From: Gemmatimonadota bacterium
GTDB lineage: Bacteria; Gemmatimonadota; Gemmatimonadetes; Longimicrobiales; Gaopeijiaceae
Direction: 5' to 3'
Assembly: GCA_022823145.1 (NCBI GenBank)
Contig: JAJDXS010000003.1
Coordinates: 1-64,000, forward strand
DNA length: 64,000 bases
Shown: positions 1 to 8,310 of the stretch, one piece after another
Numbering within the stretch: the first letter of the stretch is position 1
Layout: each line of letters begins with the position of its first letter
The notes under the pieces: model-generated
Databases searched by the model: none
What the model was told of the DNA's origin: nothing
The model's input: the letters and a program-made list of their open reading frames with translations, nothing else
Translations under genes and position numbers: made by a program

Positions 1-326
1 GGGTAACTGTTCGGTCAGGCCGTGGACGAACGGTCGGTCGGAATCCTCCCACCAGCGCCAGCCATACTGTGTCGGTGTTGCCGCTGATCCACCAGCGCGG
101 CGGCTGGACCACCCCCGGACAGGCCAGCCGAGGGTGCTCGCCGGGCCGCGAAATCCCTTTGCGCTGCTGGCCAAACGACCACGTCGCTTCGGCACCACGG
201 GTCTCGGCCTCCGCTCTGCCCGCTTTCCCGATGGAGGTGGAAGTGGGGGTGCTTGTCGGTTGCTCGTGCGCCATCAAGCCGAACCCGTCAGGAGTTCGGG
301 ACCACGGCTTGACCGAACAGTTACTC
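1..326. repeat. MITE/IS-remnant-like segment with 25-bp terminal inverted repeats
   Basis: Bases 1-25 and the reverse complement of 302-326 agree at 23 of 25 positions. The outermost shared bases are GTAACTGTTCGGTCA, so an element of about 322 bp would run from GTAAC at position 3 to GTTAC ending at 324. A third related end lies at 3224-3244 (19 of 21 bases). The GTAAC-type end resembles IS66-family ends, but that assignment is only a guess. No transposase was recognised inside. The left flank is cut by the window, so a target-site duplication cannot be checked. The rest of 1-406 holds no gene I can support. Confidence 0.45.
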
Positions 327-406
327 CCGGACATGCCAGCGTCCGCGCTGCCGTTCAGCGGGCTGCCGGGATTCTCCCAGTTATCGCTTGGGCGCCTCTC
401 GTCTTG

Positions 407-1687
407 TCAGCCCCCAGCGACCGTGAGACTCACAAGCCGAACCACTCTCAGGACGGGCACATCGAACTCGTCCAACTCGACATACGCCATCAAGCCGTCA
501 GGCCCGAACGCGTCCGGGATGCGGAAGGAATCCTCAGACAGGGTGCCCAGGTAGCCGCCGGACGGGGTGAGGACATCCACTGGACCCGGTGATATGCCAT
601 CCTCCCCTGATCGCACAATCCAGATCCGATTCTCATGGTCGACGCCCATCTCACTGATGACGGGCACCTCGGAGCCGAAGTCCATCTCGGCGGCCAGCGA
701 CTGTGCGAGCGCCGATGACAGTTCACGGCCCGCTTCGCCCGATATGCCCGGCCCCGTGGCGATCACCTGCGCGCCCCCTCCACCCCTCTCACGCTCCCTC
801 GCCGCCTCCTGCATCTCCGGCGTGACCGGGTTGGGGTCGATGGCCCTCTCCAGTACGGTACGCACAGTGCCGTCGTCCGGCCGCACTATCTTGACCTGGT
901 AGCCCACGGAGTCAACGACAGCTATCTCCCCGTCGGCCAGAACCGCTGCCAACAGAGGGGGACCGAATACCGTTCTGCGGGGCAGTATCCCAGAGGGCAG
1001 CGGTACTTCCATCTCGCCTATGCGGATCGAGACGGCCGCACCCTCGGCGGCATCGGGCGGAGGGGGGGTGTGTGCCCGATAAACCTCCCTGCTTCCCTGT
1101 CCGATCGTGTGGATGTCCACGGCACGGTCTTCCTGTCGCCGAGCGGTGAGCAACCGGCCATCAGGGAAGACGCCAAGCAGGATGGGCACGGACTGAGACG
1201 AAGTGATGATGCCCGGGGATCGTACCGGCTGGGGAGGCTCGCGAATCGCGACATGCTGCTCAAGGAAGGTGCCGTCGGCTCCGAACAGGAGCAGGGCGTC
1301 ATGGCCGACATCGCGCACGACGATCCGGTTGTCGTGGAGGACGCCGACCCCGATGGCCATCCGGAACTCCCCCGGTCCCTGGCCAGTTCGTGAAATTTGG
1401 CGGCGAAACTCTCCATCCGAACCGACGACCACAACCCGGTTCTGTCGCCGGTCCAGAATCACCAAGTTGCCGTCGTGGTTGAAGTGAACCTCCGAGATCT
1501 CCGTGAAGGCTTGCCATTCCTCTTCCGACAGCCCCCCACCAAGGAGGAAGAGCTCCTCCGTCTCGACGACCAGGGGGATGTCCGGATCCGAAGTCGCGTC
1601 CGGAGGATCGGGCGCGGGGCCGCCGCCGGAGCTATCGCAGCCCATCATACAGCAGACCAACACGGGAATCGGGAACCTGACCATCAT
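407..1687 (-). CDS. 6-bladed beta-propeller lipoprotein (copy 1)
   Basis: This 426-residue protein begins with a short hydrophobic signal ending in a lipobox-like VCCMMGC, then a Ser/Gly/Pro-rich linker. That predicts a lipid-anchored envelope protein. The body carries repeated propeller strands such as NLVILDRRQNRVVVVGSDGE and GEFRMAIGVGVLHDNRIVVRD, followed by LWIV- and GLMAY-like blades near the C-terminus. This is the layout of the six-bladed beta-propeller (NHL/BF3164-like) proteins. No catalytic residues can be assigned. The protein is a paralogue of the one at 3493-4758, sharing the EEW/QEW start of blade 1, the QGPGEF/EGPGEF turn and the FGPDGL..ME/VELDE..VP.L.V tail. Its substrate or partner is unknown. 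Confidence 0.8.
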   Translation of the reverse strand: MMVRFPIPVLVCCMMGCDSSGGGPAPDPPDATSDPDIPLVVETEELFLLGGGLSEEEWQAFTEISEVHFNHDGNLVILDRRQNRVVVVGSDGEFRRQISRTGQGPGEFRMAIGVGVLHDNRIVVRDVGHDALLLFGADGTFLEQHVAIREPPQPVRSPGIITSSQSVPILLGVFPDGRLLTARRQEDRAVDIHTIGQGSREVYRAHTPPPPDAAEGAAVSIRIGEMEVPLPSGILPRRTVFGPPLLAAVLADGEIAVVDSVGYQVKIVRPDDGTVRTVLERAIDPNPVTPEMQEAARERERGGGGAQVIATGPGISGEAGRELSSALAQSLAAEMDFGSEVPVISEMGVDHENRIWIVRSGEDGISPGPVDVLTPSGGYLGTLSEDSFRIPDAFGPDGLMAYVELDEFDVPVLRVVRLVSLTVAGG

Positions 1688-1814
1688 TCACCTCGCCGTC
1701 ATTCGTGGGTGCGGACATGAATATCGATGAATGAAGCTCACTCCGGTGGGAGCATTTCCGCCAGCCGTGGCCCGCCCGCTCGGGTCATCCGTCGGCTCGG
1801 GATACCCACTACCG

Positions 1815-2120
1815 AGTCGGCGGTGCGCTCCGATGCCGATCCAGAGGCGCACGTGTGAAACCGGGGTGCATGTGCGCGGAAAAGCGACTCGGACGTGCAC
1901 GTCTTCGACTTCGCATGTCGCTGTCCGGCTTTCGGTTGCGCCACAGCCCCCGGGGCGGCTGCGCCGCGCGGGAAACTGAGGCCGTGGCCGGAGCGACCCA
2001 CCTTTTTCGATGCCTGGCGTGGCATCGGGGAGGGTTGGGATGTGCACGCCATCCCACCTCCCTCGGGGGTCGCTCCGAATCAGCAATCCCTAGCGGGAAG
2101 GCCAATCGGCGAACCGGGGC
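1815..2120. repeat. Structured non-coding repeat, copy A
   Basis: This stretch is a diverged copy of 5265-5575. Shared blocks include GATGCCGATC, CGGTTGC.CCAC.GCC, GGCCGTGG.CGG, GAGCGACCC, GGTTGGGATGTGCA, ATCCCACC, GGGGTCGCTCC and CAATCCC..GCGGGAAG.CCAA. The core folds on paper. An 11-bp outer stem (1989-1999 with 2067-2077) encloses hairpin 1 (GATGCC 2009-2014 / GGCATC 2021-2026) and hairpin 2 (2028-2042 / 2050-2062, with a short bulge). The flank 3' to the core has a small CCC-TAGC-GGG hairpin. Short ORFs through here do not keep one frame between the two copies, so I treat it as non-coding. The remainder of 1688-2334 holds nothing else I recognise. Confidence 0.7.
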
Positions 2121-2334
2121 GAGCAGGTTGGGGTCTCTCGCCCTGGCTCGCGGCCCGCGTCGGTGGAACCGCTCGCCTCGGCCGGGGAACGGTGCTAACA
2201 CCGCTTCGAGGCGGCCCTGACAAGTGCGTATTTCGGTCAGGACGGTGCGCGCACTACGTTGCTCGGGAAGGTCGTGGGGATCTACAGTACCGCGTCCGTA
2301 CACCATCGGCCCAAACCGGCGGCGGGTCTATACC

Positions 2335-2565
2335 GTGAGCGACAGCGGAATCATCGGGCAAGCCTACGGGCGGAAGATACACGCCCGCGAGGTCGTCGCC
2401 TTCGACGAAGCCGGGGACGGGTTGTGTTGGGTCCGCCTGACGCGGTTCGGCGACGACTGGCTCCTGATCCGCTCCGATGCCCGCGACGTGTCGCGCGCGG
2501 TGCGGAAGCTCCGCCAGATTCCAGCGGGCGAGCAGTCGGACCGGTTCCCGGAGGTCGAGCCGTGA
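2335..2565 (+). CDS. Small hypothetical protein
   Basis: A GTG at 2335 would start a 76-residue protein beginning VSDSGIIGQAYGRK and containing CWVRLTRFGDDWLLIRSD. The amphipathic pattern and the lack of low-complexity runs look more like a real protein than the neighbouring frames. Its stop overlaps the GTG of the next small frame (GTGA at 2562-2565), suggesting translational coupling. The family is not recognised. It lies in the accessory region just right of structured repeat copy A. Longer upstream starts run into the repeat and are less likely. Confidence 0.4.
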   Translation: MSDSGIIGQAYGRKIHAREVVAFDEAGDGLCWVRLTRFGDDWLLIRSDARDVSRAVRKLRQIPAGEQSDRFPEVEP

Positions 2566-2798
2566 GCCTCCTCTCCTACCTTGCCCTCGGGGGGCTGGCC
2601 GCCGCCGTCATCTTCGGACGGTCCACCGACGTGCGGGCCGCCCGCGCGCCGCCTGTTTCGTCGTCGGCGTCGGTAGCCCGCGAACGTCCGCCACACGTCG
2701 CGCTTCGGACCGGCCGCGTTCGTGATCACCGCCTTCATCGGGCGATGTGGACGAACGGTGCCAATCACTTCCCCGTGACGCCGGGGGGCCATTTCTAG
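2562..2798 (+). CDS. Small hypothetical membrane peptide, possibly frameshifted
   Basis: The GTG overlaps the stop of the preceding small gene. The frame opens with a short hydrophobic segment (LLSYLALGGLAAAVIFG), then turns into low-complexity Arg/Pro sequence to a stop at 2798 (78 residues). In another frame the later part reads FGPAAFVITAFIGRCGR, which looks more protein-like. A frameshifted remnant is therefore possible. No function can be assigned. Confidence 0.25.
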   Translation: MSLLSYLALGGLAAAVIFGRSTDVRAARAPPVSSSASVARERPPHVALRTGRVRDHRLHRAMWTNGANHFPVTPGGHF

Positions 2799-2828
2799 CG
2801 CCATCGGGTTTGACGCCCTTACCACTCG

Positions 2829-3179
2829 TCATCCTCTGCGGAGGGGCGTTCCAAGGAGGCTTGAAGCACCCGCCAACGCTTCCAAGATGCCCGATATGTA
2901 GGCGTCCCGGTTAGCGCCTCCCTTCTCGCCGCTCATCGTCTCGGTGAGCTCCGAGGCGATGTTGGCTACGAAATGGCGCACTTCCTGTTGGCTCTGGAGG
3001 TCATGCGCTTGGAATGTGTAGCCGAAAAGCAGGAGCAACGTGGCGCCGTAGCCCAGATGTCGTTCCTCCGCTTTGGAAGGGCGGAAGCGAGGCCCCTGCT
3101 TGCGTTGCCTTAAGAGGCTGGAAACGACCGCTTGAGGGTCGGGAAGGCGTGAAGATGCCTCGCCGCGAGCATCCGACAT
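2829..3179 (-). CDS. Hypothetical protein
   Basis: This 116-residue frame has a protein-like composition, including the stretches LGYGATLLLLFGYTFQAHD and EVRHFVANIASELTETMSG followed by a small-residue helix. It is not recognised as a known family. It sits alone between the small genes at 2335-2798 and the IS-end-like motif at 3224. It could be a remnant of a larger mobile-element gene. The 5' part is Arg-rich and the true start is uncertain. Confidence 0.35.
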   Translation of the reverse strand: MSDARGEASSRLPDPQAVVSSLLRQRKQGPRFRPSKAEERHLGYGATLLLLFGYTFQAHDLQSQQEVRHFVANIASELTETMSGEKGGANRDAYISGILEALAGASSLLGTPLRRG

Positions 3180-3492
3180 TCTTCTTCGTTCCTTTGGGAA
3201 AGGTCTCGTTAGGCGGGTGTCCCGGTAACTGTTCCATCAGGCCGCCTCACCGGGTTCCGGCCCCACTCGGCGAGCAGCTGTAGCTCCGCCGGCATTCGTG
3301 AATGCCATCATTCGATTCGTGGACGGACCGCACGATCTGCGCGTCTTGAAACCTCGCGCCGAGCGAGCGCATCATCCAGCGAAGCCGACGGGCGACCGAC
3401 GACGGATGGCTGTGCCCCCTCTGGCCGGACCATGGGGGAGGTGACAGCCGCGGCGGCCCTGGCGGAATTGGGCAATACCCGCCACCATCCGC
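3180..3492. other. Intergenic stretch with third IS-end-like motif
   Basis: Bases 3224-3244 match bases 2-22 at 19 of 21 positions, in the same orientation. No matching inverted partner was found to the right. The motif lies 3' of the second propeller gene, as bases 1-25 do for the first, which fits an old duplication of the whole unit. Nothing else was recognised. Confidence 0.35.
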
Positions 3493-4758
3493 TCACCTAA
3501 CCTCCACCCACAATCGGCTCACGACGAGCGTCGGCACGTCGAGTTCATCGCGTTCCATATGGGCTACAAGACCATCGGGTCCGAAGGTGGCTGGCATCGC
3601 CGGTTGGCCGACAGCGAGCGTGCCCAGGTACTCGCGATCCGCACTGAAAACATCAATCGGCCCATCGTCATTCCAAGGATCCTCACCGCGGCGCTGGATC
3701 CACAGCCCGCCGTCCCAGGTGACCGCTATCCCCCGTACCACCGGGACTTCGTGGTAGAACGTGCGATCCCGAATCCTTTGGCGGCTCTCCTCGGGATCCC
3801 GCGGCGGCAAAGGCCCGGCTGATGAGGAACCCCCTGCCAACCGGTCCTCAAGCTGTTGAAGGTGGGAGGCGATCGTCCTCTCCCGGATGCGTTGGGATAC
3901 CGCCTCCGGCGAGAGCGGCCGCGTCAGCACGTCGAGCAACGATCCATCGGGGCGTGTGAACTTGATGGCGTAGGCCGAGGAGTCGGAGTAGGCGATGGTG
4001 CCGGCAGGTAGCACGTCCCAGTGAAACTCCGGTTCGAAGTACCGGGGTTCCGTCGTCGCGACCACCCTCGACCAGTCGGCTTCGCCGGCCGATGACAGGC
4101 TGGTGCCAGGACGAGGCGCCCTCCATCCCTGCAGAATCGGCGTAGATCTCATTACATCACCGGAAAGGTCCAATGTCTCAAGCGCTCGGTCATCGACCCC
4201 CGCCGGATTCTCGTCCTCCGGTCGTCCCATCCGGCGATTGGCAAAGTTCGCCATTTGGGCCATCACGCCACCAACCCCTTGGGCGATGATCCCGTCGCCC
4301 AGCGGATCGGCCCGAATCCTCTCTCGGAATCCGAGGGTGCCGGCCAGCGGAGTGTTCTCGTCCGCTAGCCTCACGAAACGCGCCAGTTCGCCGTCGGGGT
4401 TGAATACTTGGATCGCGGAATGGCCCATGTCGGGCACCGCAAAGCGGCCATCGCGCCACACGGCGATTGCCATACTCATCTGGAACTCGCCCGGCCCCTC
4501 GCCCTCGCGCCCGACAACACGCACGAGTCTACCGTCGGGTCCGATCACAACGATGCGCCGGTTCACAACATCCAGCACCAGCAGGTTACCGACTCCATCG
4601 AAGCTCATCTGCAAGGCGGGCCCGAAGAACGCCCACTCTTGCGCGTTCAATCCGCCCACGCGGTAAACCTCGGTTATGTCTACGGTTAGCGCACGTTCCT
4701 GCGCGACGGCCGGGGTTGCGAGCAGGGTGGCTACGATTGGGTAGGTGGCTCTTCTCAC
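3493..4758 (-). CDS. 6-bladed beta-propeller protein (copy 2)
   Basis: This is a predicted exported propeller protein of 421 residues. I chose the GTG at 4758 because AGGAAGG lies six bases upstream and the product then opens with a normal signal peptide (RRATYPIVATLLATPAVAQE). A longer frame reading back to 4818 adds only polar sequence. Blade-like strands include LLVLDVVNRRIVVIGPDG and FAVPDMGHSAIQVFNPDGE, and the tail is FGPDGLVAHMERDELDVPTL. It is paralogous to the lipoprotein at 407-1687 but has no lipobox cysteine, so it is probably periplasmic. Ligand and role are unknown. Confidence 0.8.
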   Translation of the reverse strand: MRRATYPIVATLLATPAVAQERALTVDITEVYRVGGLNAQEWAFFGPALQMSFDGVGNLLVLDVVNRRIVVIGPDGRLVRVVGREGEGPGEFQMSMAIAVWRDGRFAVPDMGHSAIQVFNPDGELARFVRLADENTPLAGTLGFRERIRADPLGDGIIAQGVGGVMAQMANFANRRMGRPEDENPAGVDDRALETLDLSGDVMRSTPILQGWRAPRPGTSLSSAGEADWSRVVATTEPRYFEPEFHWDVLPAGTIAYSDSSAYAIKFTRPDGSLLDVLTRPLSPEAVSQRIRERTIASHLQQLEDRLAGGSSSAGPLPPRDPEESRQRIRDRTFYHEVPVVRGIAVTWDGGLWIQRRGEDPWNDDGPIDVFSADREYLGTLAVGQPAMPATFGPDGLVAHMERDELDVPTLVVSRLWVEVR

Positions 4759-5264
4759 GTTAGGCCTTCCTGGCTTCTGGGCCGAATCTTCAGAATCTGA
4801 ACGTGGCGATTGCTGCAAGCTAAGCTAAGGTATGCTGCGGTCACCAATACCCGGCCATCGTCTGTTGCTCGGGGAACCCGTGGCACTCCCGTTCAGCGAT
4901 CCCCTTCCTTCCCATCGTCCTGCTTGCGAACGCCGCCTCGATGGGGCCGGTCGGACCTGAATGAGGGGATTGGCACACAACCTTTAGTTGTCGTGCCGAC
5001 GCGACAAGACTCGTCCTCGGTGAGGACGGCCCGGGCGGGGTTCTTCTCCTTGGGCTTCCCTGAGGCCCTTGAGCGGGTTCATGCAGAGCAGCAGGCAGCC
5101 CCGGTCATCCTTCGACCTCCCGGCCCAGTTGAAGACGTGCCATCCCCCGGCACCGCCAGATGGGAGGCTCCGGGGGGGATAAATCGTGCCTGGAAGCGCG
5201 GCGGGGGACCATCCGTTTAGTTGCCGTCCCGGACCTTGTCGATGTTCGAGCGGAAGGCCATCAC
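4759..5264. other. Intergenic stretch, no supported gene
   Basis: Frames exist on both strands (for example 4810-5220 plus and 4984-5469 minus), but their composition is low-complexity Pro/Arg/Gly, they lack convincing ribosome-binding sites and they look like no family. The stretch upstream of the propeller gene presumably holds its promoter, which I could not pin down. Confidence 0.4.
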
Positions 5265-5575
5265 TCGGAGGCGGTTTTCGACGCGCCCGATGCCGATCGA
5301 GAGATGTCCGGGAAACATCGGGGTCGTTGTCCACGAGAACCGCGCTCAGGCCGGACACCATGTCCATTCGGCAAGTTGCTGGCGTCATTGCGGTTGCACC
5401 ACGGCCAGCGGAGCGCCGATGCGGATCCGCGCTCCTCGGCCGTGGACGGGAGCGACCCCTATTCGGCATGCCTCATACGGCACGGCGACGGTTGGGATGT
5501 GCAGGGCAATCCCACCGTCGCGTGGGGTCGCTCCCGTCCATCAATCCCGTGCGGGAAGACCAACGTTGGGTCGAG
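5265..5575. repeat. Structured non-coding repeat, copy B
   Basis: This is the second copy of the element at 1815-2120. The outer stem is a perfect 17 bp (5443-5459 with 5524-5540). Inside are a short TGCC/GGCA hairpin (5469-5472/5479-5482) and hairpin 2 (5485-5498 with 5509-5521, one bulged T). The loop keeps the shared GGGATGTGCA. Hairpin 2's lower stem is GCGACGG/CCGTCGC here but GGGAGG/CCTCCC in copy A, so pairing is kept while sequence changes. The outer stem is longer and differs in sequence at its base. The 3' flank repeats CAATCCC..GCGGGAAG.CCAA. Confidence 0.7.
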
Positions 5576-5707
5576 TACGGAGATGCCGACCATGGACACG
5601 GATGCCGCGCTTGCGACCACCTGCAAAGATCGCACAGCTTGAATCGGTGTCCACGGATGCCGGGTGCGGTGCTTTGCCCGGTCCTTTTCACTCAGAGGAG
5701 GTCAAGC

Positions 5708-6412
5708 ATGGACCCTGTGGGCCGTATCGGTAACGAGGGCGGGCCGGGGTTCGATCGTCGCGGCAAGTACTGGACGAAGCTTGGGTCTGTCGCGGCCCTC
5801 GCTTTGGCGTTCGCGTCGCCGTCAGGGGGCCAGGCGGACCAGGAGCCGGAGGCCGACGCCGTCGTTCGACTGTTCGAGGTGCTCGATGTGGTCGGTCTAG
5901 AGGAACGTGCGGCGACAGGCCGGTTCTCGGGTTCCGTCGTGCCGCTGTTCGATGTGGCTGCGGGTGCCGTGTCGGTCCACATTACCGCTGTGAAGCGCCG
6001 AACAGCGGCGGATCGCGCGCTCGGTGCGACGGGAGCAACGAAAACCTGTCGGTACACGAATGCCCAGGCGGCTCAGTCGTTGGAGCCCGCACTTCTGAAC
6101 GTGGCAGACTGCGACGACGCAACGCTCGACGAACCCCCGATTGGTCGCATCACCCATGTGACGGTTGCGGTCCGAGAGGACGGTGACGACTGGAAGCTGG
6201 CTTGCCGCCGCTCGCCGGAAGAGGAGTCCGCCGTCCGCCAAGGGCTGCAACAGGACCTGAACGCCTATGTCCGTAGCCAAGGGGTATCCGGGGATGCGAA
6301 TCTGATCGGTGAGGTGAGGCTGTATCACTGCTATTTCGAGAGAGAGCGTTTGTCTTCCAGGGGGCCGGGGATTCGGGGCGGTGGTGAGTCGAGGTTGACA
6401 GATCACAACTGA
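5708..6412 (+). CDS. Hypothetical exported protein
   Basis: The ATG at 5708 is preceded by a strong AGAGGAGG, which decides the start; the frame is open far upstream but only through repeat DNA. The 234-residue product has a polar N-terminus and a hydrophobic stretch (GSVAALALAFASPSGGQA) that could be a signal peptide ending near residue 43. The mature part is acidic, with spaced cysteines (TCRYT, VADCDD, LACRRS, YHCYFE) that could form disulfides in the periplasm. No family is recognised. It lies just right of repeat copy B and left of the HU gene. Confidence 0.55.
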   Translation: MDPVGRIGNEGGPGFDRRGKYWTKLGSVAALALAFASPSGGQADQEPEADAVVRLFEVLDVVGLEERAATGRFSGSVVPLFDVAAGAVSVHITAVKRRTAADRALGATGATKTCRYTNAQAAQSLEPALLNVADCDDATLDEPPIGRITHVTVAVREDGDDWKLACRRSPEEESAVRQGLQQDLNAYVRSQGVSGDANLIGEVRLYHCYFERERLSSRGPGIRGGGESRLTDHN

Positions 6413-6678
6413 TGGGAGCGGAGAAGCCGCAGTGCCGCCGCCGAGGATCCGTCCAATGCCTGTCGGTCGGCGCAGAGACGGAGCATCCAGCGCCTTCTGA
6501 CCGCTGAATGCGGAGTCGGGCCGGTCGACCCGAGCAGTACGGCTGGCTGCTGGACAGCGTTGAAGCGATGCGTGGCGTCGTCGAGCGGCGGGCTCGACTT
6601 GCTGCCTGAGGCCGCCCTGCGGGTTATCTTACACGAAGCGGCGGGACTTCGGCCACACTACCGGCGAGGGGCAGAAGA

Positions 6679-7011
6679 ATGACCAAGGCGGACCTCGTGG
6701 AGAAGGTCGCCGACGTGGTTGGACCAGGAGTCACCAAGAGGGAATGCGGGCGGCTGGTCGAGGCTTTGCTGGACGCCGTGAAGGACGCGCTCGCGCGAGG
6801 CGACCGCATCGAGCTTCGGGGATTCGGTGTCTTCAAGGTGCGGCACCGCAAGGCCCGGACGGGCCGCAATCCCAAGACCGGCGAGCCGGTCGAGGTGCCG
6901 TCCCGCGATGTGCCGGTTTTCGAGCCTTCGAGGCACCTCCGCAGCCGGGTGGACCGCAGCTTGGGGGTTCTTGGGAAGGAATCGCGTTGGGAGGTCGCCC
7001 GCGCGCCATAG
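6679..7011 (+). CDS. HU/IHF-family DNA-binding protein
   Basis: This 110-residue protein belongs to the HU/IHF family of small dimeric DNA-bending proteins of the nucleoid. It starts MTKADLVEKVAD, as the family does. It has the GFGVFKVRHRKARTGRNPKT segment, where the beta-arm and RNP.TGE signature fall, and it continues EPVEVPSRDVPVFEPS. Its length is normal, with a short C-terminal extension. The start is supported by GAGGGG upstream. The RTGRNPKTGE form and alpha-type ending resemble IHF subunits, but I cannot tell IHF from HU. Its position near an integrase is consistent with helping recombination, which is inference. Confidence 0.93.
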   Translation: MTKADLVEKVADVVGPGVTKRECGRLVEALLDAVKDALARGDRIELRGFGVFKVRHRKARTGRNPKTGEPVEVPSRDVPVFEPSRHLRSRVDRSLGVLGKESRWEVARAP

Positions 7012-7017
7012 CGTGCC

Positions 7018-7052
7018 GCTGGCTTGAGCCACGCTACCGTGGCTGAGCCAGC
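7018..7052 (+). terminator. Stem-loop after the HU/IHF gene
   Basis: A strong hairpin begins seven bases past the stop. GCTGGCT (7018-7024) pairs with AGCCAGC (7046-7052), and AGCCACG (7027-7033) pairs with CGTGGCT (7038-7044) around a CTAC loop. Only a short T-run (CCTTTCG) follows, so it is a plausible but not classical intrinsic terminator. Confidence 0.55.
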
Positions 7053-7179
7053 CTACCTTTCGTGGCCACGCTCCGCGCGACCCCTGCAAGGCTGACGAGG
7101 GGCTCCGCCCCCGCGACCCCCCAGAAAGTCCGTCCTGCGCCGGGTGCGCGAGTGGACTCGCCTTCGATAAATGGCCGCT

Positions 7180-8310
7180 TCAGCCGTCTTGGCCGTGCCG
7201 TTTGAGGAAATCGTCCGTGCCTGCGGGAAGCAGGAGGCTGTCCGAGATGGCTGCGATCTCTTCCGCCTCTTTCCACGCCTGTTCCAGGATCCAGAGTTCG
7301 CCTTCCAGCGCCCGCCGCTCCTGCTCTTCGTGTAGCGCCATCTCCAACGCGAGGCGCGTGGGCTTGGACATCTTATGGACCCAACCTGGCCCGGATCGGC
7401 GGGGTCTTCCTGCGGCGCCCGGACGTTGAGAGTTGCGCGCAGTGGGAGCGGATCCTCGCTCGGCGGAATCGGCAATGAACCGATGCGGGTCGCCGTGGAA
7501 TTCGATCTGGGACACGGCTTCCCGGATGCGGTGAGCGGTAGCGCCCGCACCATTGACCAGCGGAAGGAGAGCATTGATGGCTCGCCCGGCATCGTCTCCC
7601 TCGAACGAGTCCGGGGCTTCCCGTGAGAGCAGTCCCTTGTGGATCTCGATCCGAAAGCCGGGTTCGTCATCGTCGGCTCGTATCCGGGTGAACTCGGTGA
7701 CTTGCTCCCGCGTCAGCGTGCAGCGCGTGCCGTCGGAACGCCGGAACTCCGCAACATTGGCCTGCCTGCTCAGCAGTCTTTGCACCGCCCACAGGACCAG
7801 CCCGGCGGTACCGCCACCCAGCGCAGCTGCCCCAGCTCCCCCGATCAATCCGCCCGTCGCCAACTGGATGGTAGTCGAGGTCGCGACGTTCGCCGCGACC
7901 CCTGCCGACCCCGCCGCGATCCAGCGCCGACGCCGACGGCGGAACTGGTCGCCGTAGCGCCAGCCGGCAAACTCGGGCCGGAGGGGCTTGCCGATGCGAA
8001 CCAGTTCGAGGCCTTCGCTGTGCCGGGCCAAGCCGATATTCTCGGTGGAGGTTCGGATCCGCGTCGCGCGGAAGAGCCTTTCGCAGGTCTCGACCGCCTC
8101 CCAGCGCTCTTCGAGGGGGGTGAGGTTCCAGCGCTCGCACCTGCGGCAAACCACCCAGAGGCGGCCCTTCGCCGGATCGAAGGCAAGGCGACGGCCGACG
8201 GGGAACGTCTCGATGACCTCGTTGGCGCCGAGCGGCTTGTGGCAGAACATGCAGGTCTGGTACACGGCGGTCGCGAACGCTCGGATTCGGAGGGACTCGG
8301 AGAGTACCAT
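7180..8310 (-). CDS. Hypothetical zinc-ribbon-like membrane protein
   Basis: I chose the ATG at 8310; the frame stays open to 8400, but the extra residues are Arg/Cys-rich and unlike the rest. The 376-residue protein starts with CMFC and, about 30 residues later, VVCRRC, forming a probable four-cysteine zinc ribbon. A Trp/Arg-rich region (FAGWRYGDQFRRRRRRW) follows. Two small-residue hydrophobic segments follow that (AGVAANVATSTTIQLATGG and an Ala/Gly-rich one ending GLVLWAV). The C-terminal half is soluble and charged, ending in a helical Glu-rich region. I do not recognise the family. It lies between HU/IHF and the integrase, so it is probably island cargo. Confidence 0.6.
   Translation of the reverse strand: MVLSESLRIRAFATAVYQTCMFCHKPLGANEVIETFPVGRRLAFDPAKGRLWVVCRRCERWNLTPLEERWEAVETCERLFRATRIRTSTENIGLARHSEGLELVRIGKPLRPEFAGWRYGDQFRRRRRRWIAAGSAGVAANVATSTTIQLATGGLIGGAGAAALGGGTAGLVLWAVQRLLSRQANVAEFRRSDGTRCTLTREQVTEFTRIRADDDEPGFRIEIHKGLLSREAPDSFEGDDAGRAINALLPLVNGAGATAHRIREAVSQIEFHGDPHRFIADSAERGSAPTARNSQRPGAAGRPRRSGPGWVHKMSKPTRLALEMALHEEQERRALEGELWILEQAWKEAEEIAAISDSLLLPAGTDDFLKRHGQDG

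Noticed and set aside
1985-2115. Integron attC site
   Set aside because: The core is three-stemmed, and no R''/R' pair (RYYYAAC/GTTRRRY) flanks it in both copies; no integron integrase is present.
1855-2338. Overlapping frames through repeat copy A
   Set aside because: Similarity with copy B switches frame between the copies, so conservation is at the nucleotide level.
3308-3496. 62-codon frame overlapping the propeller stop by GTGA
   Set aside because: The overlap looks tempting but the sequence is Arg/Ala-rich with no protein-like pattern.
5186-5707. Long N-terminal extension of the exported protein at 5708
   Set aside because: It is repeat copy B read as protein; the strong ribosome-binding site is at 5695-5702.
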